64,000 bases of DNA from Pseudomonadales bacterium (GCA_024234815.1 JACKNO010000003.1:620001-684000), one strand, 5' to 3'; counted from the stretch's first letter, positions 26,223 to 35,155 are shown. The notes: generated by a model from the sequence alone, not told the origin. Made by a program: numbers and translations.

Positions 26223-26873
26223 ATGCCAGCAGCCATTGAACTCGAATTTTTCTATGACTGCTCCAGCCCCTGGACCTACTTTGCCTTCAGCCGGATGATT
26301 CCCCTGGCGGAGCGCCTCAACCAGCCCGTGCGCTGGCGCCCCATCCTCGTGGGCGGCGTGTTCAACGCGGTCAACAGGGAGGTCTACGACACCCGCAAGG
26401 CCATGTTCACCAACCCTGAGAACGCCCGTCGCCTCAACTACTATCTCAAGGACATGGCGGACTGGGCGCAATTGTGCGGCGTCACGGCCATCATTCCGCC
26501 GGGTCATCCGGTCAGCAGCGTCAGAGCCATGCGCGGCGCCTTCTTTGCCGAGGAACAGGGGCTGCTGGTGCCCTATTCCCTGGCAGTGTTCAAAGCCTAT
26601 TGGGGTGGGGTAGCGCCCGACATCACCAGCGATGCGGTGCTGCTGGACATCTGCCAGGGCGTCGGCCTCGACCCCGAGGGTTTCTTCAACGCCATCGCCA
26701 GCCCCGCGTACAAGGAATTGCTGCGCCAGAATACGGACGAACTGATCCAGCGCGGCGGTTTCGGTTCTCCAACGATGTTTATCAATGGCAGCGACATGTA
26801 CTTCGGCAATGATCGCCTGCCGCTGGTGGAGCACCGACTGAGACAGTTGTCCGGCGCCGATTTTCGCGCTTAA
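26223..26873 (+). CDS. 2-hydroxychromene-2-carboxylate isomerase / DsbA-like kappa GST family
   Basis: A 216-residue thioredoxin-fold protein of the HCCA-isomerase/kappa-GST type, predicted to be glutathione dependent and cytoplasmic. The N terminus IELEFFYDCSSPWTYFAF carries the Ser-Pro that replaces the redox CxxC. The late cis-Pro loop GFGSPTMFING is also typical. The ATG at 26223 was preferred to a TTG 15 bp upstream. Related enzymes act in aromatic-compound breakdown, but this copy lies alone between proA and the leucine cluster, so the substrate is unknown. Confidence 0.85.
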   Translation: MPAAIELEFFYDCSSPWTYFAFSRMIPLAERLNQPVRWRPILVGGVFNAVNREVYDTRKAMFTNPENARRLNYYLKDMADWAQLCGVTAIIPPGHPVSSVRAMRGAFFAEEQGLLVPYSLAVFKAYWGGVAPDITSDAVLLDICQGVGLDPEGFFNAIASPAYKELLRQNTDELIQRGGFGSPTMFINGSDMYFGNDRLPLVEHRLRQLSGADFRA

Positions 26874-26960
26874 GCAAACACCTCCGGACCCCCACCCCGG
26901 TGTCGTGTTGGCGACCACATCCGTCGAGTTCGAGATCCGGGCTCCGCCGCCATATTTACG

Positions 26961-26989
26961 TTTACGTTAACGTCAATAATCGCTATAGT
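26961..26989 (+). promoter_or_regulatory. LiuR operator and overlapping sigma-70 promoter
   Basis: The near-palindrome TTTACGTTAACGTCAA (26961-26976) has a perfect 10-bp core, ACGTTAACGT. It matches the type of site described for LiuR, the MerR-family regulator of branched-chain amino-acid breakdown. TTTACG (26961-26966) and TATAGT (26984-26989) form a -35/-10 pair with 17-bp spacing, so the operator lies in the promoter of the liu cluster. A second TTTACG precedes it at 26955. Confidence 0.65.
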
Positions 26990-27025
26990 AACCACCTCCA
27001 GCAATTACCCTGGGGCCGTCGCCCA

Positions 27026-27436
27026 ATGCCTGCCAAGATCCACACAATTTCCGACCTGGCGAAAGAGTTCGGGGTAACCACCCGGACGATCCGCTTTTAC
27101 GAGGAAAAAGGCCTGATCACCCCCACGCGGGACGGCAGGAAACGCCTCTACTCCAATGCCGACCGGGTGCGCATCAAACTGATACTGCGCGGCAAACGCA
27201 TCGGCATGACGCTGCGCGAATGCGTCGATTTCATCGATATGTACGACCCCGAGCACAACAATACAGAACAGCTACACTCACTCATCGACGACGTGAAAAG
27301 CCGGCGGGGGCAACTGCTGCAACAAAAACGGGACATCGACGACATGCTCGCGGGGCTGGATGAAGTGCAGCTGCTCTGCGAAGAATCGCTGGCGAGATCC
27401 GATCGCCGGCAAACCACCAACCCTGATAAACACTGA
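27026..27436 (+). CDS. liuR: MerR-family regulator of leucine/isovalerate degradation (LiuR-like)
   Basis: A 136-residue MerR regulator. The winged helix-turn-helix at residues about 6-75 reads ISDLAKEFGVTTRTIRFYEEKGL. It is followed by a coiled dimerisation helix (about 80-120) and a short tail without a metal-binding Cys loop. It is first in the liu cluster, 12 bp before liuA, and directly downstream of a LiuR-type palindrome. Family knowledge says LiuR represses or tunes isovaleryl-CoA breakdown genes; autoregulation is expected here. The ATG at 27026 begins the conserved domain. Confidence 0.9.
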   Translation: MPAKIHTISDLAKEFGVTTRTIRFYEEKGLITPTRDGRKRLYSNADRVRIKLILRGKRIGMTLRECVDFIDMYDPEHNNTEQLHSLIDDVKSRRGQLLQQKRDIDDMLAGLDEVQLLCEESLARSDRRQTTNPDKH

Positions 27437-27448
27437 CAGGAAGCCACT

Positions 27449-28618
27449 ATGAACACCGGATACCCCACGCTCAATTTCGGCCTCGGCGAAGAACTGGACA
27501 TGCTGCGCGACGCGGTCTACCAGATGTGTCAGAAGGAGATCGCCCCGCGCGCGGCGCAGATCGACCGCGACAACCAGTTCCCCGCGGACCTGTGGCGCAA
27601 ATTCGGCGATATGGGCCTGCTGGGCATAACCGTGGACGAGGAATACGGCGGCAGCAACCTGGGCTACCTTGCCCACTCCATTGTTATGGAAGAGATCAGC
27701 CGGGCCTCCGCCTCCGTCGGCCTGTCTTACGGCGCCATGTCCAACCTCTGCCTGAACCAGATTCGCAAGAACGGCAGCGAAGCCCAGAAACAGAAATACC
27801 TCCCCAAACTGTGCAGCGGGGAGCATATCGGCGCGCTGGCGATGTCCGAGGCCAATGCCGGCTCCGACGTGGTGAGTATGAAGCTCAATGCCCGCAAGGA
27901 GGGCGACAGGTATATCCTCAACGGCACCAAGATGTGGATCACCAATGGCCCCGACGCGGACGTTTATGTGATCTACGCCAAGACCGACCCGGGGGCGGGA
28001 TCGAAAGGCATCACCGCATTCCTGGTGGAACGTGACCTGGCGGGCTTCTCGCGCTCACCCAAGCTGGACAAACTGGGTATGCGCGGTTCCAACACCTGCG
28101 AGCTGGTCTTCGAGGACGTGGAGGTACCGGCGGAAAACGTACTGCGCAAGGAGGGCGACGGGGTCAGGATCCTGATGTCGGGGCTGGATTACGAGCGCAC
28201 CGTGCTGTCAGGTGGGCCGGTGGGCATCATGCAGGCCTGCGTGGACGAGGTGCTGCCCTACCTGCACGCCCGCAAACAGTTCGGCCAGAGTATCGGCGAA
28301 TTCCAGCTCATGCAGGGCAAGCTGGCGGATATGTATGCCGACCTCAACGCCTGCCGCGCCTACCTCTACGCGGTTGCCGGCGCCTGCGACCGGGGCGAGG
28401 AAACCCGCCAGGACTGCGCCGCGGTCATTCTTTACACCGCGGAGAAGGCCACGCAAATGGCACTGCAGGCAATCCAGGCCCTGGGCGGCTTCGGCTACAC
28501 TAACGAATCCAATGCCGGGCGCCTGCTGAGGGACGCCAAATTATATGAGATAGGCGCCGGTACCTCGGAGATTCGCCGCATGCTGATCGGCCGCGAACTG
28601 TTCAACGCAACCGCATAG
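27449..28618 (+). CDS. liuA: Isovaleryl-CoA dehydrogenase
   Basis: FAD-dependent acyl-CoA dehydrogenase that oxidises isovaleryl-CoA to 3-methylcrotonyl-CoA in leucine breakdown. The 389-residue protein has MSEANAGSDVVSMKL and MWITNGPDADVYVIYAKTDP. The IVD-specific catalytic glutamate lies in LDYERTVLSGGPVG, and AYLYAVAGACDRG and GAGTSEIRRMLIGREL follow. It follows liuR by 12 bp and precedes liuB by 8 bp. Confidence 0.96.
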   Translation: MNTGYPTLNFGLGEELDMLRDAVYQMCQKEIAPRAAQIDRDNQFPADLWRKFGDMGLLGITVDEEYGGSNLGYLAHSIVMEEISRASASVGLSYGAMSNLCLNQIRKNGSEAQKQKYLPKLCSGEHIGALAMSEANAGSDVVSMKLNARKEGDRYILNGTKMWITNGPDADVYVIYAKTDPGAGSKGITAFLVERDLAGFSRSPKLDKLGMRGSNTCELVFEDVEVPAENVLRKEGDGVRILMSGLDYERTVLSGGPVGIMQACVDEVLPYLHARKQFGQSIGEFQLMQGKLADMYADLNACRAYLYAVAGACDRGEETRQDCAAVILYTAEKATQMALQAIQALGGFGYTNESNAGRLLRDAKLYEIGAGTSEIRRMLIGRELFNATA

Positions 28619-28626
28619 GACATTTT

Positions 28627-30234
28627 ATGAGCGTCATCCAGTCACGCATCAACCCCCGCGACGCCACCTTCAGCGCCAACCGCGAGGCCATGCAGGCCCA
28701 GGTTGATGACCTGCGCGCACTGGTGGACCGGGTTCGCCAGGGCGGTGGCCCCAAGGCCCAACAGCGGCACACCTCGCGCGGCAAACTGCTGCCGCGGGAG
28801 CGGCTCAACGCGGTGCTCGATCCCGGCTCTCCCTTCCTCGAATTGTCCCAGCTCGCCGCCTACAAGGTCTATGAGGACGAGGTTCCGGGCGCCGGTATCA
28901 TTACGGGCATCGGTCGCATCGCAGGCCAGGAATGCATGATCTTCGTCAACGACGCCACGGTCAAAGGCGGTACCTACTACCCCCTGACGGTCAAGAAACA
29001 GGGGCGCGCCCAGACCATAGCCCAGGAAAACCACCTTCCCTGCATCTACCTGGTCGATTCCGGCGGCGCCTTTCTGCCCCTGCAGGAGGAGGTCTTCCCC
29101 GACCGGGAACACTTCGGCCACGCCTTTTACAACCAGGCCCGCATGTCGGCCATGGGCATTCCCCAGATCGCCGCCGTGCTCGGGTCCTGCACCGCCGGCG
29201 GCGCCTATCTGCCCGCCATGGCCGACGAGTCGATCATCGTCAAAAACCAGGGCACGATCTTCCTGGGCGGGCCGCCCCTGGTAAAGGCCGCGACCGGTGA
29301 GGTCGTCAGCGCCGAGGAACTGGGCGGCGCCGACGTGCACTGCCGCACCTCCGGTGTCACCGACCACTACGCCAACAACGACCACCATGCCCTGCAACTT
29401 GTGCGCCGTGCCGTCGGGCGCCTCAACCGCGTGAAACCGGTCTCGATGGACCTGCGCGAGCCCGTCGAGCCCGTCTACCCGATAGAGGACATCTACGGCG
29501 TCATCCCGGCGGACAAAAAGCAGCCCTACGATGTGCGGGAGGTCATTGCCCGAATCGTGGACGGCTCGGACTTCGACGAATTCAAAGCCCTTTATGGCGA
29601 GACGCTGGTGTGCGGGTTTGCCCGCATTCACGGCTACCCGGTGGGCATTGTTGCCAATAACGGTATCCTGTTCGGGGAATCCGCGGTGAAGGGCGCGCAT
29701 TTCGTCGAGCTCTGCGCCCAGCGCAAAACGCCGCTCGTATTCCTGCAGAATATTACCGGCTTCATGGTAGGCAAACAGTACGAGGCCGGCGGCATCGCAC
29801 GCCACGGGGCGAAAATGGTGCACGCGGTTGCCTGCGCCAATGTGCCCAAGTTCACGGTAATCATTGGCGGCTCCTTCGGCGCCGGCAACTACGCCATGTG
29901 CGGCCGCGCCTATGAGCCGCGACTGATGTTCATGTGGCCCAATGCCCGCATCTCGGTAATGGGCGGCGAGCAGGCGGCCGGCGTGCTGGCCACGGTGAGG
30001 CAGGATATTCTCGCGCGCGACGGCAAGGCGATGACGGCTGAGGAGGAGGCCGCGTTCAAGCAGCCCATTCTCGATCAGTATGAACAGCAGGGACATCCCT
30101 ACTTCGCATCGGCGCGGCTGTGGGATGACGGCGTTATCGACCCGGCTGATACTCGCATGGTGTTGGGCCTTTCAATCTCAGCGACGCTGAATGCGCCGAT
30201 TGAGGAAACGAAGTTTGGCGTGTTCAGGATGTGA
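28627..30234 (+). CDS. liuB: 3-methylcrotonyl-CoA carboxylase, carboxyltransferase (beta) subunit
   Basis: Transfers CO2 from carboxybiotin to 3-methylcrotonyl-CoA, giving 3-methylglutaconyl-CoA. The 535-residue protein has the two crotonase-like carboxyltransferase halves, with YLVDSGGAFLPLQEEVFPD, GSCTAGGAYLPAMADE and GGSFGAGNYAMCGRAYEPR. The normal next gene (liuC, hydratase) is missing; a 183-bp gap holding a palindromic repeat precedes liuD. Confidence 0.96.
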   Translation: MSVIQSRINPRDATFSANREAMQAQVDDLRALVDRVRQGGGPKAQQRHTSRGKLLPRERLNAVLDPGSPFLELSQLAAYKVYEDEVPGAGIITGIGRIAGQECMIFVNDATVKGGTYYPLTVKKQGRAQTIAQENHLPCIYLVDSGGAFLPLQEEVFPDREHFGHAFYNQARMSAMGIPQIAAVLGSCTAGGAYLPAMADESIIVKNQGTIFLGGPPLVKAATGEVVSAEELGGADVHCRTSGVTDHYANNDHHALQLVRRAVGRLNRVKPVSMDLREPVEPVYPIEDIYGVIPADKKQPYDVREVIARIVDGSDFDEFKALYGETLVCGFARIHGYPVGIVANNGILFGESAVKGAHFVELCAQRKTPLVFLQNITGFMVGKQYEAGGIARHGAKMVHAVACANVPKFTVIIGGSFGAGNYAMCGRAYEPRLMFMWPNARISVMGGEQAAGVLATVRQDILARDGKAMTAEEEAAFKQPILDQYEQQGHPYFASARLWDDGVIDPADTRMVLGLSISATLNAPIEETKFGVFRM

Positions 30235-30280
30235 TTTTGATGAGCATCTCTGTCGAGTGTTCTGTTCCATTGCCAGCGCC

Positions 30281-30382
30281 GGTCGCGACAGGAGTGGTCG
30301 GGACACGCCGCAAGTACGTCCATGTAAGCTCGTCTGGAGCCTGCCATGGCCGCGGACGGTTCCGTCCACTCCTGTCGCGGCC
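30281..30382. repeat. 102-bp palindromic intergenic repeat between liuB and liuD
   Basis: Terminal arms GGTCGCGACAGGAGTGG (30281-30297) and CCACTCCTGTCGCGGCC (30366-30382) are inverted copies with one mismatch. An inner imperfect hairpin lies around 30331-30358 (CGTCTGGAGCC ... GGCCGCGGACG). There is no open frame inside. It resembles a class of dispersed intergenic palindromes I recall from marine gammaproteobacterial genomes; this cannot be checked here. No second copy was noticed in the window. Confidence 0.65.
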
Positions 30383-30417
30383 TGCACCTCTGTATGGCAA
30401 GCAAATGAGAGAGACTG

Positions 30418-32427
30418 ATGTTTGATAAAATTCTGATTGCCAACCGCGGCGAGATTGCCTGCCGCGTGATCAAGACAGCCCGCCGCATGGGCATCGCGAC
30501 CGTCGCGGTGTACTCGGATGCGGATCGCGATGCACTGCATGTGCACATGGCTGACGAAGCCGTGCACATAGGCGCCGCCCCGGCGCGAGAGTCCTACCTG
30601 CTCGGAGAGCGCATTCTGCAGGCGGCGCAGGCCACCGGTGCCCAGGCGATCCACCCCGGCTATGGCTTCCTGTCCGAAAATGCGGGATTCGCCCGGGCCT
30701 GCGCGGAGCAGGGCGTGGTTTTCATCGGCCCGCCCACAGCCGCCATTGAGGCGATGGGCTCGAAATCCGCCGCCAAGCGCATCATGGAAGCTGCCGGCGT
30801 GCCACTGGTTCCGGGGTATCACGGCGACGACCAGGACCCGGCGACTCTGCGCGCCGCCGCCGAGGCGATGGGTTACCCGGTTTTGCTCAAGGCCACTGCT
30901 GGCGGCGGCGGCAAGGGTATGCGCCAGGTGTGGTCCGGGGCCGAGTTCGACGAGGCACTGGCCGCGGCCAAACGCGAATCGCTCGCGAGCTTCGGCGACG
31001 ATTCCATGCTGGTGGAGAAATACCTCACCAAACCCCGTCACGTCGAGTTGCAGGTGTTCTGCGACAACGCCGGCAACGGTGTATATCTTGCGGAGCGCGA
31101 TTGCTCGGTGCAGCGCCGTCACCAGAAGGTCATCGAGGAAGCGCCCGCGCCGGGCATGACCGAAGCGCTGCGCCGCGAGATGGGCGAAACCGCCGTACAG
31201 GCGGCGCAGGCCATAGACTATCGCGGGGCCGGTACCGTGGAGTTCCTGCTGGACGAAGACGGCAGCTTCTATTTTATGGAGATGAACACCCGGCTGCAGG
31301 TGGAACACCCGGTTACGGAGATGATTACCGGCCAGGACCTGGTGCAGTGGCAACTGCTGGTAGCGGCGGGACAGCCCCTGCCGCTGACGCAGGATGCGGT
31401 GCGGATTCGCGGCCACGCTTTTGAGGCGCGGGTCTACGCAGAGGACCCGGAAAACGACTTCCTGCCTGTTACCGGCACCCTCGCTTACCTGCAACCACCG
31501 CAGGAAAGCCTGAATGTACGGGTGGATACGGGAGTGCGCCAGGGCGACGAAGTCAGCGTGTACTACGATCCGATGATCGCCAAGCTGATCGTGTGGGATG
31601 AGTCCCGGGAGCGCGCGCTGCAGCGACTTGCCATCGCCCTGGCGTCCTATCGCATCGGCGGTACGGTTACCAACCTGGACTTCCTGTACAACCTGGCCAC
31701 CTGCCGCCCGTTCAGGGATGCGGAGCTGGATACCGGTTTTATCGAGAAACACGCCGACCTGATTTTCCACCAGCGACCCCAGGACCTGGCCCGGGAACTG
31801 CCGCTGGCGGGGCTGGCCCTGCTGCTTCACAAACAGCAGCAGGGCAGCGCCAGCGCCTGGGTCGATCCCTGGTCGCCGTGGCAGGCTGGCGGCGCCTGGC
31901 GGCTGAACGAACCACACGTGCACCATCTCTTACTGCACTGCCACCAGCGGGATCACAAGCTGGAAATAGAGCAGCGCGGCGCGCTCTACATCGTGCGCAG
32001 CGGGGGCCGGGAAGTGCAATTGCAGGGCGAACTGCTGGGAGACCAGCTGCAACTCGAGGTCGAAGGCCATCGCCAGCGTGCCACCCTGGCACGCACCGAG
32101 GACGGCTTCACCCTGTACCTGGCGAAAGGTGCATGCCACTTCCGCGAGGTGCTGCCCGATATAGGCGAGGCCGACGGGGCGAGCGCCAACGCCGGCCTGC
32201 TGGCGCCGATGAACGGCACTATCGTGGCGCTGCTGGCAACGCCGGGAAGCGCGGTGGAAGCCAACACCCCCCTGCTGGTGATGGAGGCCATGAAAATGGA
32301 ACACACAATACGGGCACCTGTGGCGGGCACCGTGAACGCCTTTTACTACCAGGCCGGCGATCTCGTGGACGGCGGGGCGGAACTGCTGGATTTCACCCCG
32401 GAAACCGCGGCAGGCACCGAACAATGA
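30418..32427 (+). CDS. liuD: 3-methylcrotonyl-CoA carboxylase, biotin-containing (alpha) subunit
   Basis: A 669-residue biotin carboxylase fused to a biotin carrier domain. The start MFDKILIANRGEIACRVI, the ATP-grasp loop ATAGGGGKGMRQVW and EHPVTEMITGQDLVQWQL are typical. The biotinyl lysine sits in VMEAMKMEHTIRAP near residue 625. It works with liuB. Its stop overlaps the liuE start (ATGA). Confidence 0.96.
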   Translation: MFDKILIANRGEIACRVIKTARRMGIATVAVYSDADRDALHVHMADEAVHIGAAPARESYLLGERILQAAQATGAQAIHPGYGFLSENAGFARACAEQGVVFIGPPTAAIEAMGSKSAAKRIMEAAGVPLVPGYHGDDQDPATLRAAAEAMGYPVLLKATAGGGGKGMRQVWSGAEFDEALAAAKRESLASFGDDSMLVEKYLTKPRHVELQVFCDNAGNGVYLAERDCSVQRRHQKVIEEAPAPGMTEALRREMGETAVQAAQAIDYRGAGTVEFLLDEDGSFYFMEMNTRLQVEHPVTEMITGQDLVQWQLLVAAGQPLPLTQDAVRIRGHAFEARVYAEDPENDFLPVTGTLAYLQPPQESLNVRVDTGVRQGDEVSVYYDPMIAKLIVWDESRERALQRLAIALASYRIGGTVTNLDFLYNLATCRPFRDAELDTGFIEKHADLIFHQRPQDLARELPLAGLALLLHKQQQGSASAWVDPWSPWQAGGAWRLNEPHVHHLLLHCHQRDHKLEIEQRGALYIVRSGGREVQLQGELLGDQLQLEVEGHRQRATLARTEDGFTLYLAKGACHFREVLPDIGEADGASANAGLLAPMNGTIVALLATPGSAVEANTPLLVMEAMKMEHTIRAPVAGTVNAFYYQAGDLVDGGAELLDFTPETAAGTEQ

Positions 32428-33329
32428 GCCTGGCGGGGCGGGTAACCCTGGTTGAAGTCGGCCCCAGGGACGGCTTGCAGAACGAGGCCCAAACCATTGC
32501 GTTAGGAGCAAAATTGCAGCTGATCGAGGACCTGGCGGCTGCGGGCCACACGGTTATCGAGGCGGGCAGTTTCGTCAATCCCAAGTGGGTGCCGCAGATG
32601 GCCGACAGCGAAGCGGTGTTCGCGGGCATCAAGCGCCACAGCGGGGTGCGCTACGCCGCGCTTACCCCCAACCTGCAGGGCTTCGAGCGGGCGGTGACGG
32701 CGGGCGCGGACGAAGTGGCCATATTCGCCGCCGCTTCGGAATCCTTTTCGAAAAAGAATATCAACTGCGGTATCGCCGAGAGCCTGCAACGCTTCGCCCC
32801 GGTCATGGCGGCCGCCGCGGAGCGCGACCTGCCGGTACGGGGCTACGTCTCCTGTGTGCTGGGCTGCCCCTACGAGGGTGAAATAGCACCCCGGGCGGTG
32901 GCCGCAGTCAGCGGAGACCTGCTGGAGATGGGCTGCTACGAGGTGTCCCTGGGCGACACTATCGGCAGCGGCACCGCTGGCAGCATGCAGCGCCTGCTGG
33001 AGGTGTTGCTCGCCCGGTTCACGCCGGCGCAACTGGCGGTACACTGCCACGACACCTACGGCCAGGCCCTGAGCAATATACTGGTGGCCCTGCAGCATGG
33101 CATCACCACAGTGGACGCCTCGGTCGCCGGGCTTGGAGGCTGCCCCTATGCCAGGGGCGCCTCCGGCAACGTGGCCACAGAGGATGTGGTCTACATGCTC
33201 AATGGCCTCGGTATCGAGACGGGGCTGGACCTGGCAGCCCTGATCCGGGCCGGTAACCGGATATGCGACACGCTGGGCCGAGCCAGCGGCTCCCGGGTTG
33301 CCAGGGCACTGGACCTTACATCTACCTGA
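32424..33329 (+). CDS. liuE: Hydroxymethylglutaryl-CoA lyase
   Basis: Final step of leucine breakdown: splits HMG-CoA into acetyl-CoA and acetoacetate. The 301-residue TIM-barrel enzyme has VEVGPRDGLQNEAQ near its start and the catalytic cysteine loop GLGGCPYARGASGNVATEDV near its end. The ATG at 32424 overlaps the liuD stop, so longer upstream in-frame extensions are out-of-frame readings of liuD. Without liuC in the cluster, the hydratase that makes its substrate must come from elsewhere. Confidence 0.96.
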   Translation: MSLAGRVTLVEVGPRDGLQNEAQTIALGAKLQLIEDLAAAGHTVIEAGSFVNPKWVPQMADSEAVFAGIKRHSGVRYAALTPNLQGFERAVTAGADEVAIFAAASESFSKKNINCGIAESLQRFAPVMAAAAERDLPVRGYVSCVLGCPYEGEIAPRAVAAVSGDLLEMGCYEVSLGDTIGSGTAGSMQRLLEVLLARFTPAQLAVHCHDTYGQALSNILVALQHGITTVDASVAGLGGCPYARGASGNVATEDVVYMLNGLGIETGLDLAALIRAGNRICDTLGRASGSRVARALDLTST

Positions 33330-33344
33330 GGTAAGCTGTCAGCC

Positions 33345-33686
33345 GTGTCGATAAACTCAAATTTCTTTCCATTGCGCCTGCTGGCGGCGATTCTGATCAC
33401 CGTATCGGGCACCGGCCAGGTGGCCATGTTGTGGTTTCGCGAGCTGACCGGGGCCGCGCTCATCGATGCGCTGCTGGGAGTGGTCTATATCATCATTGGT
33501 ATCGGTTTGCTGGGACAGTCGCGCTTTACCCTGTTCATGGCGATAGCCGTGCCGATGGCAGCATCGGTGCTGATCCTCAATTCAGCCCCCGACGGGGGCT
33601 TCAACATGTTGCAGATTTCGCGCCTGAGTATGGATCTCGCCGTGATCATGTGCAGCGCCATGGTACTGGCCAATTCACGCAAGTGA
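33345..33686 (+). CDS. Small integral membrane protein of unknown function
   Basis: A 113-residue protein starting at GTG 33345, 15 bp after liuE, with GAGGTAAG upstream as a ribosome-binding site. Four hydrophobic segments are apparent (about 7-25, 35-56, 60-78, 92-108), with almost no loops, ending in NSRK. I do not recognise the family. Its closeness to liuE suggests read-through transcription, but a role in leucine breakdown is not implied by the sequence. Confidence 0.6.
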   Translation: MSINSNFFPLRLLAAILITVSGTGQVAMLWFRELTGAALIDALLGVVYIIIGIGLLGQSRFTLFMAIAVPMAASVLILNSAPDGGFNMLQISRLSMDLAVIMCSAMVLANSRK

Positions 33687-33698
33687 CCGCGGCGGCGC

Positions 33699-34925
33699 TC
33701 AAGCGCCAGCAGCGGCGCGAGCCCTGCGCTCATCCACAAACAGGTAACACCCGGAGTCTTCCGGAACTGCCGCCAGCGGGGTCTCGATCTGCTGCGGGGT
33801 GGGCCCGTAGCGTGCCGCCAGTGGCCGCAGTTTATCGAGATCAAACTTGTATAGACGGGCCGCGTTTTCACCCAGGATCATGCGTCGTTCACGGTCCGAA
33901 ACCCCCGGAAAAGTGAGTTGCAGGGACTCCAGGTTGTAAGGGAACGTACCTTCGTAGTGCGGGTAATCGTTCCCCCAGCAGATCTGCTCGATACCCACCT
34001 CGTCCCGACCGTCAAGTTCCGCCAGGCTGGGAAAGCTCGCGCCGTAATAACAGTTGCGCCGGGCGTAAAAACTGGGGGGCTCGCGCAGCACCCACTCCAT
34101 CCCGGAGTAGTCCATCTCGCCGATCCCGCCAGCGGCGAAACCCTCGTGGATACGATCCAGGCTGCGCAGCATCCCGGGAGCCCAGGAGCAGCCGGATTCT
34201 GTCAGTATGTACTTCAATTTCGGGTACCGCTCAAATACTCCGCTCAGCAGCAGGTGGCTGTAACCACGCTTGCAATAAAAAGGCACCTCGGATATCCACA
34301 GCGCCTCGGCCACGGGGCCACTGCCGTAATCGGGCAGGCCCTGGCCGGAGTGATGATTCATTACCAGGTCGCAATCCTGGATTGCCGCGTAGAGCGGCTC
34401 CCAGTCGGGATGATAAAGCGGCTTCAGCCAGGTGCAGTCTTCCGGAACAAGCGGCAGCAGTACACCACCGCGCAATCCCGCCTCGGCGATCCAGTGCACA
34501 TCCTTGATGGCTTCCTCTATATTGTTGGGCAGTATCAGGCCCACACCCGCGCGCCGGTCCGGGTCCTGGGCGCAAAAATCCTTGAGCCAGCGGTTGTGGG
34601 CGCGAATACCAGCCAGGGCCCGCTCGTAATGCTCCGGCCGGGGCGGCTGGGAGGTGACGATACTCTTGGAGAAAAAAGGTGGCACGGTATTGGGGTACAC
34701 CACCTCGCCCACCACCCCCTGGCTGTTCTGGTCGGCAGTGCGCACTTCAAAATCCCAGTTGCGCAATTTCTTGCTGCCGTAGTGCTGCTGTGACGGGTTT
34801 CGATAGCCCCCTCGCCATTCATCAAAGGCTTCGCGCCATTTCGGTTCGAGGTACTCGCGGTACTGGGCATGGCTGCCGCCGGCATGGGTATCCGCGGTTA
34901 TGAGAATGTAGGGTTCGGTGCTCAA
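33699..34925 (-). CDS. Amidohydrolase-family (amidohydrolase_2) metal-dependent hydrolase
   Basis: A 408-residue TIM-barrel protein of the ACMSD/amidohydrolase_2 type. The first metal motif is ITADTHAGG (Asp-x-His) at residues 8-16. Later metal or active-site stretches are LVMNHHSGQGLP, LTESGCSW and WGNDYPHYEGTFPYN. Such proteins are decarboxylases or hydrolases of cyclic or aromatic acids; the substrate cannot be assigned. It converges on the small membrane protein gene and diverges from yaeQ across a 378-bp gap. Confidence 0.85.
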   Translation of the reverse strand: MSTEPYILITADTHAGGSHAQYREYLEPKWREAFDEWRGGYRNPSQQHYGSKKLRNWDFEVRTADQNSQGVVGEVVYPNTVPPFFSKSIVTSQPPRPEHYERALAGIRAHNRWLKDFCAQDPDRRAGVGLILPNNIEEAIKDVHWIAEAGLRGGVLLPLVPEDCTWLKPLYHPDWEPLYAAIQDCDLVMNHHSGQGLPDYGSGPVAEALWISEVPFYCKRGYSHLLLSGVFERYPKLKYILTESGCSWAPGMLRSLDRIHEGFAAGGIGEMDYSGMEWVLREPPSFYARRNCYYGASFPSLAELDGRDEVGIEQICWGNDYPHYEGTFPYNLESLQLTFPGVSDRERRMILGENAARLYKFDLDKLRPLAARYGPTPQQIETPLAAVPEDSGCYLFVDERRARAAAGA

Positions 34926-34977
34926 ATGTAGCCCCCCGGGCAGTCGTGGGAAAAGCGTTCCGGTATTACAGTCACGC

Positions 34978-35009
34978 GATAGCTGTTACAGGATAGCTGC
35001 TACAGGATA
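34978..35009. repeat. Short 14-bp tandem repeat
   Basis: GATAGCTGTTACAG is followed immediately by GATAGCTGCTACAG and then GATA, 2.3 copies with one substitution. A related TTACAG occurs 7 bp before it. Possibly an operator array for one of the flanking divergent genes, or a slipped-strand repeat. Confidence 0.6.
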
Positions 35010-35155
35010 CCAAGGCCGGCGGCGCCTTGAATATTTCCCGCGCAGGAATCGGACGACGGCTCAATTGCTTGGACCAGTGCGGCCCTGGCGGCGTCCTCGA
35101 CCCGGGCGGGCAGTGCTCAAACGGACCGGGATTAGGTCAACCCCGGAGCGCTGGC

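Noticed and set aside
28642..30096. Long minus-strand open frame opposite liuB
   Set aside because: Antisense shadow with low-quality composition; liuB on the plus strand is complete and conserved.
31878..32423. Long in-frame upstream extension of liuE
   Set aside because: This stretch is an alternative-frame reading of the liuD 3' half. The HMG-CoA lyase begins at ATG 32424 overlapping the liuD stop.
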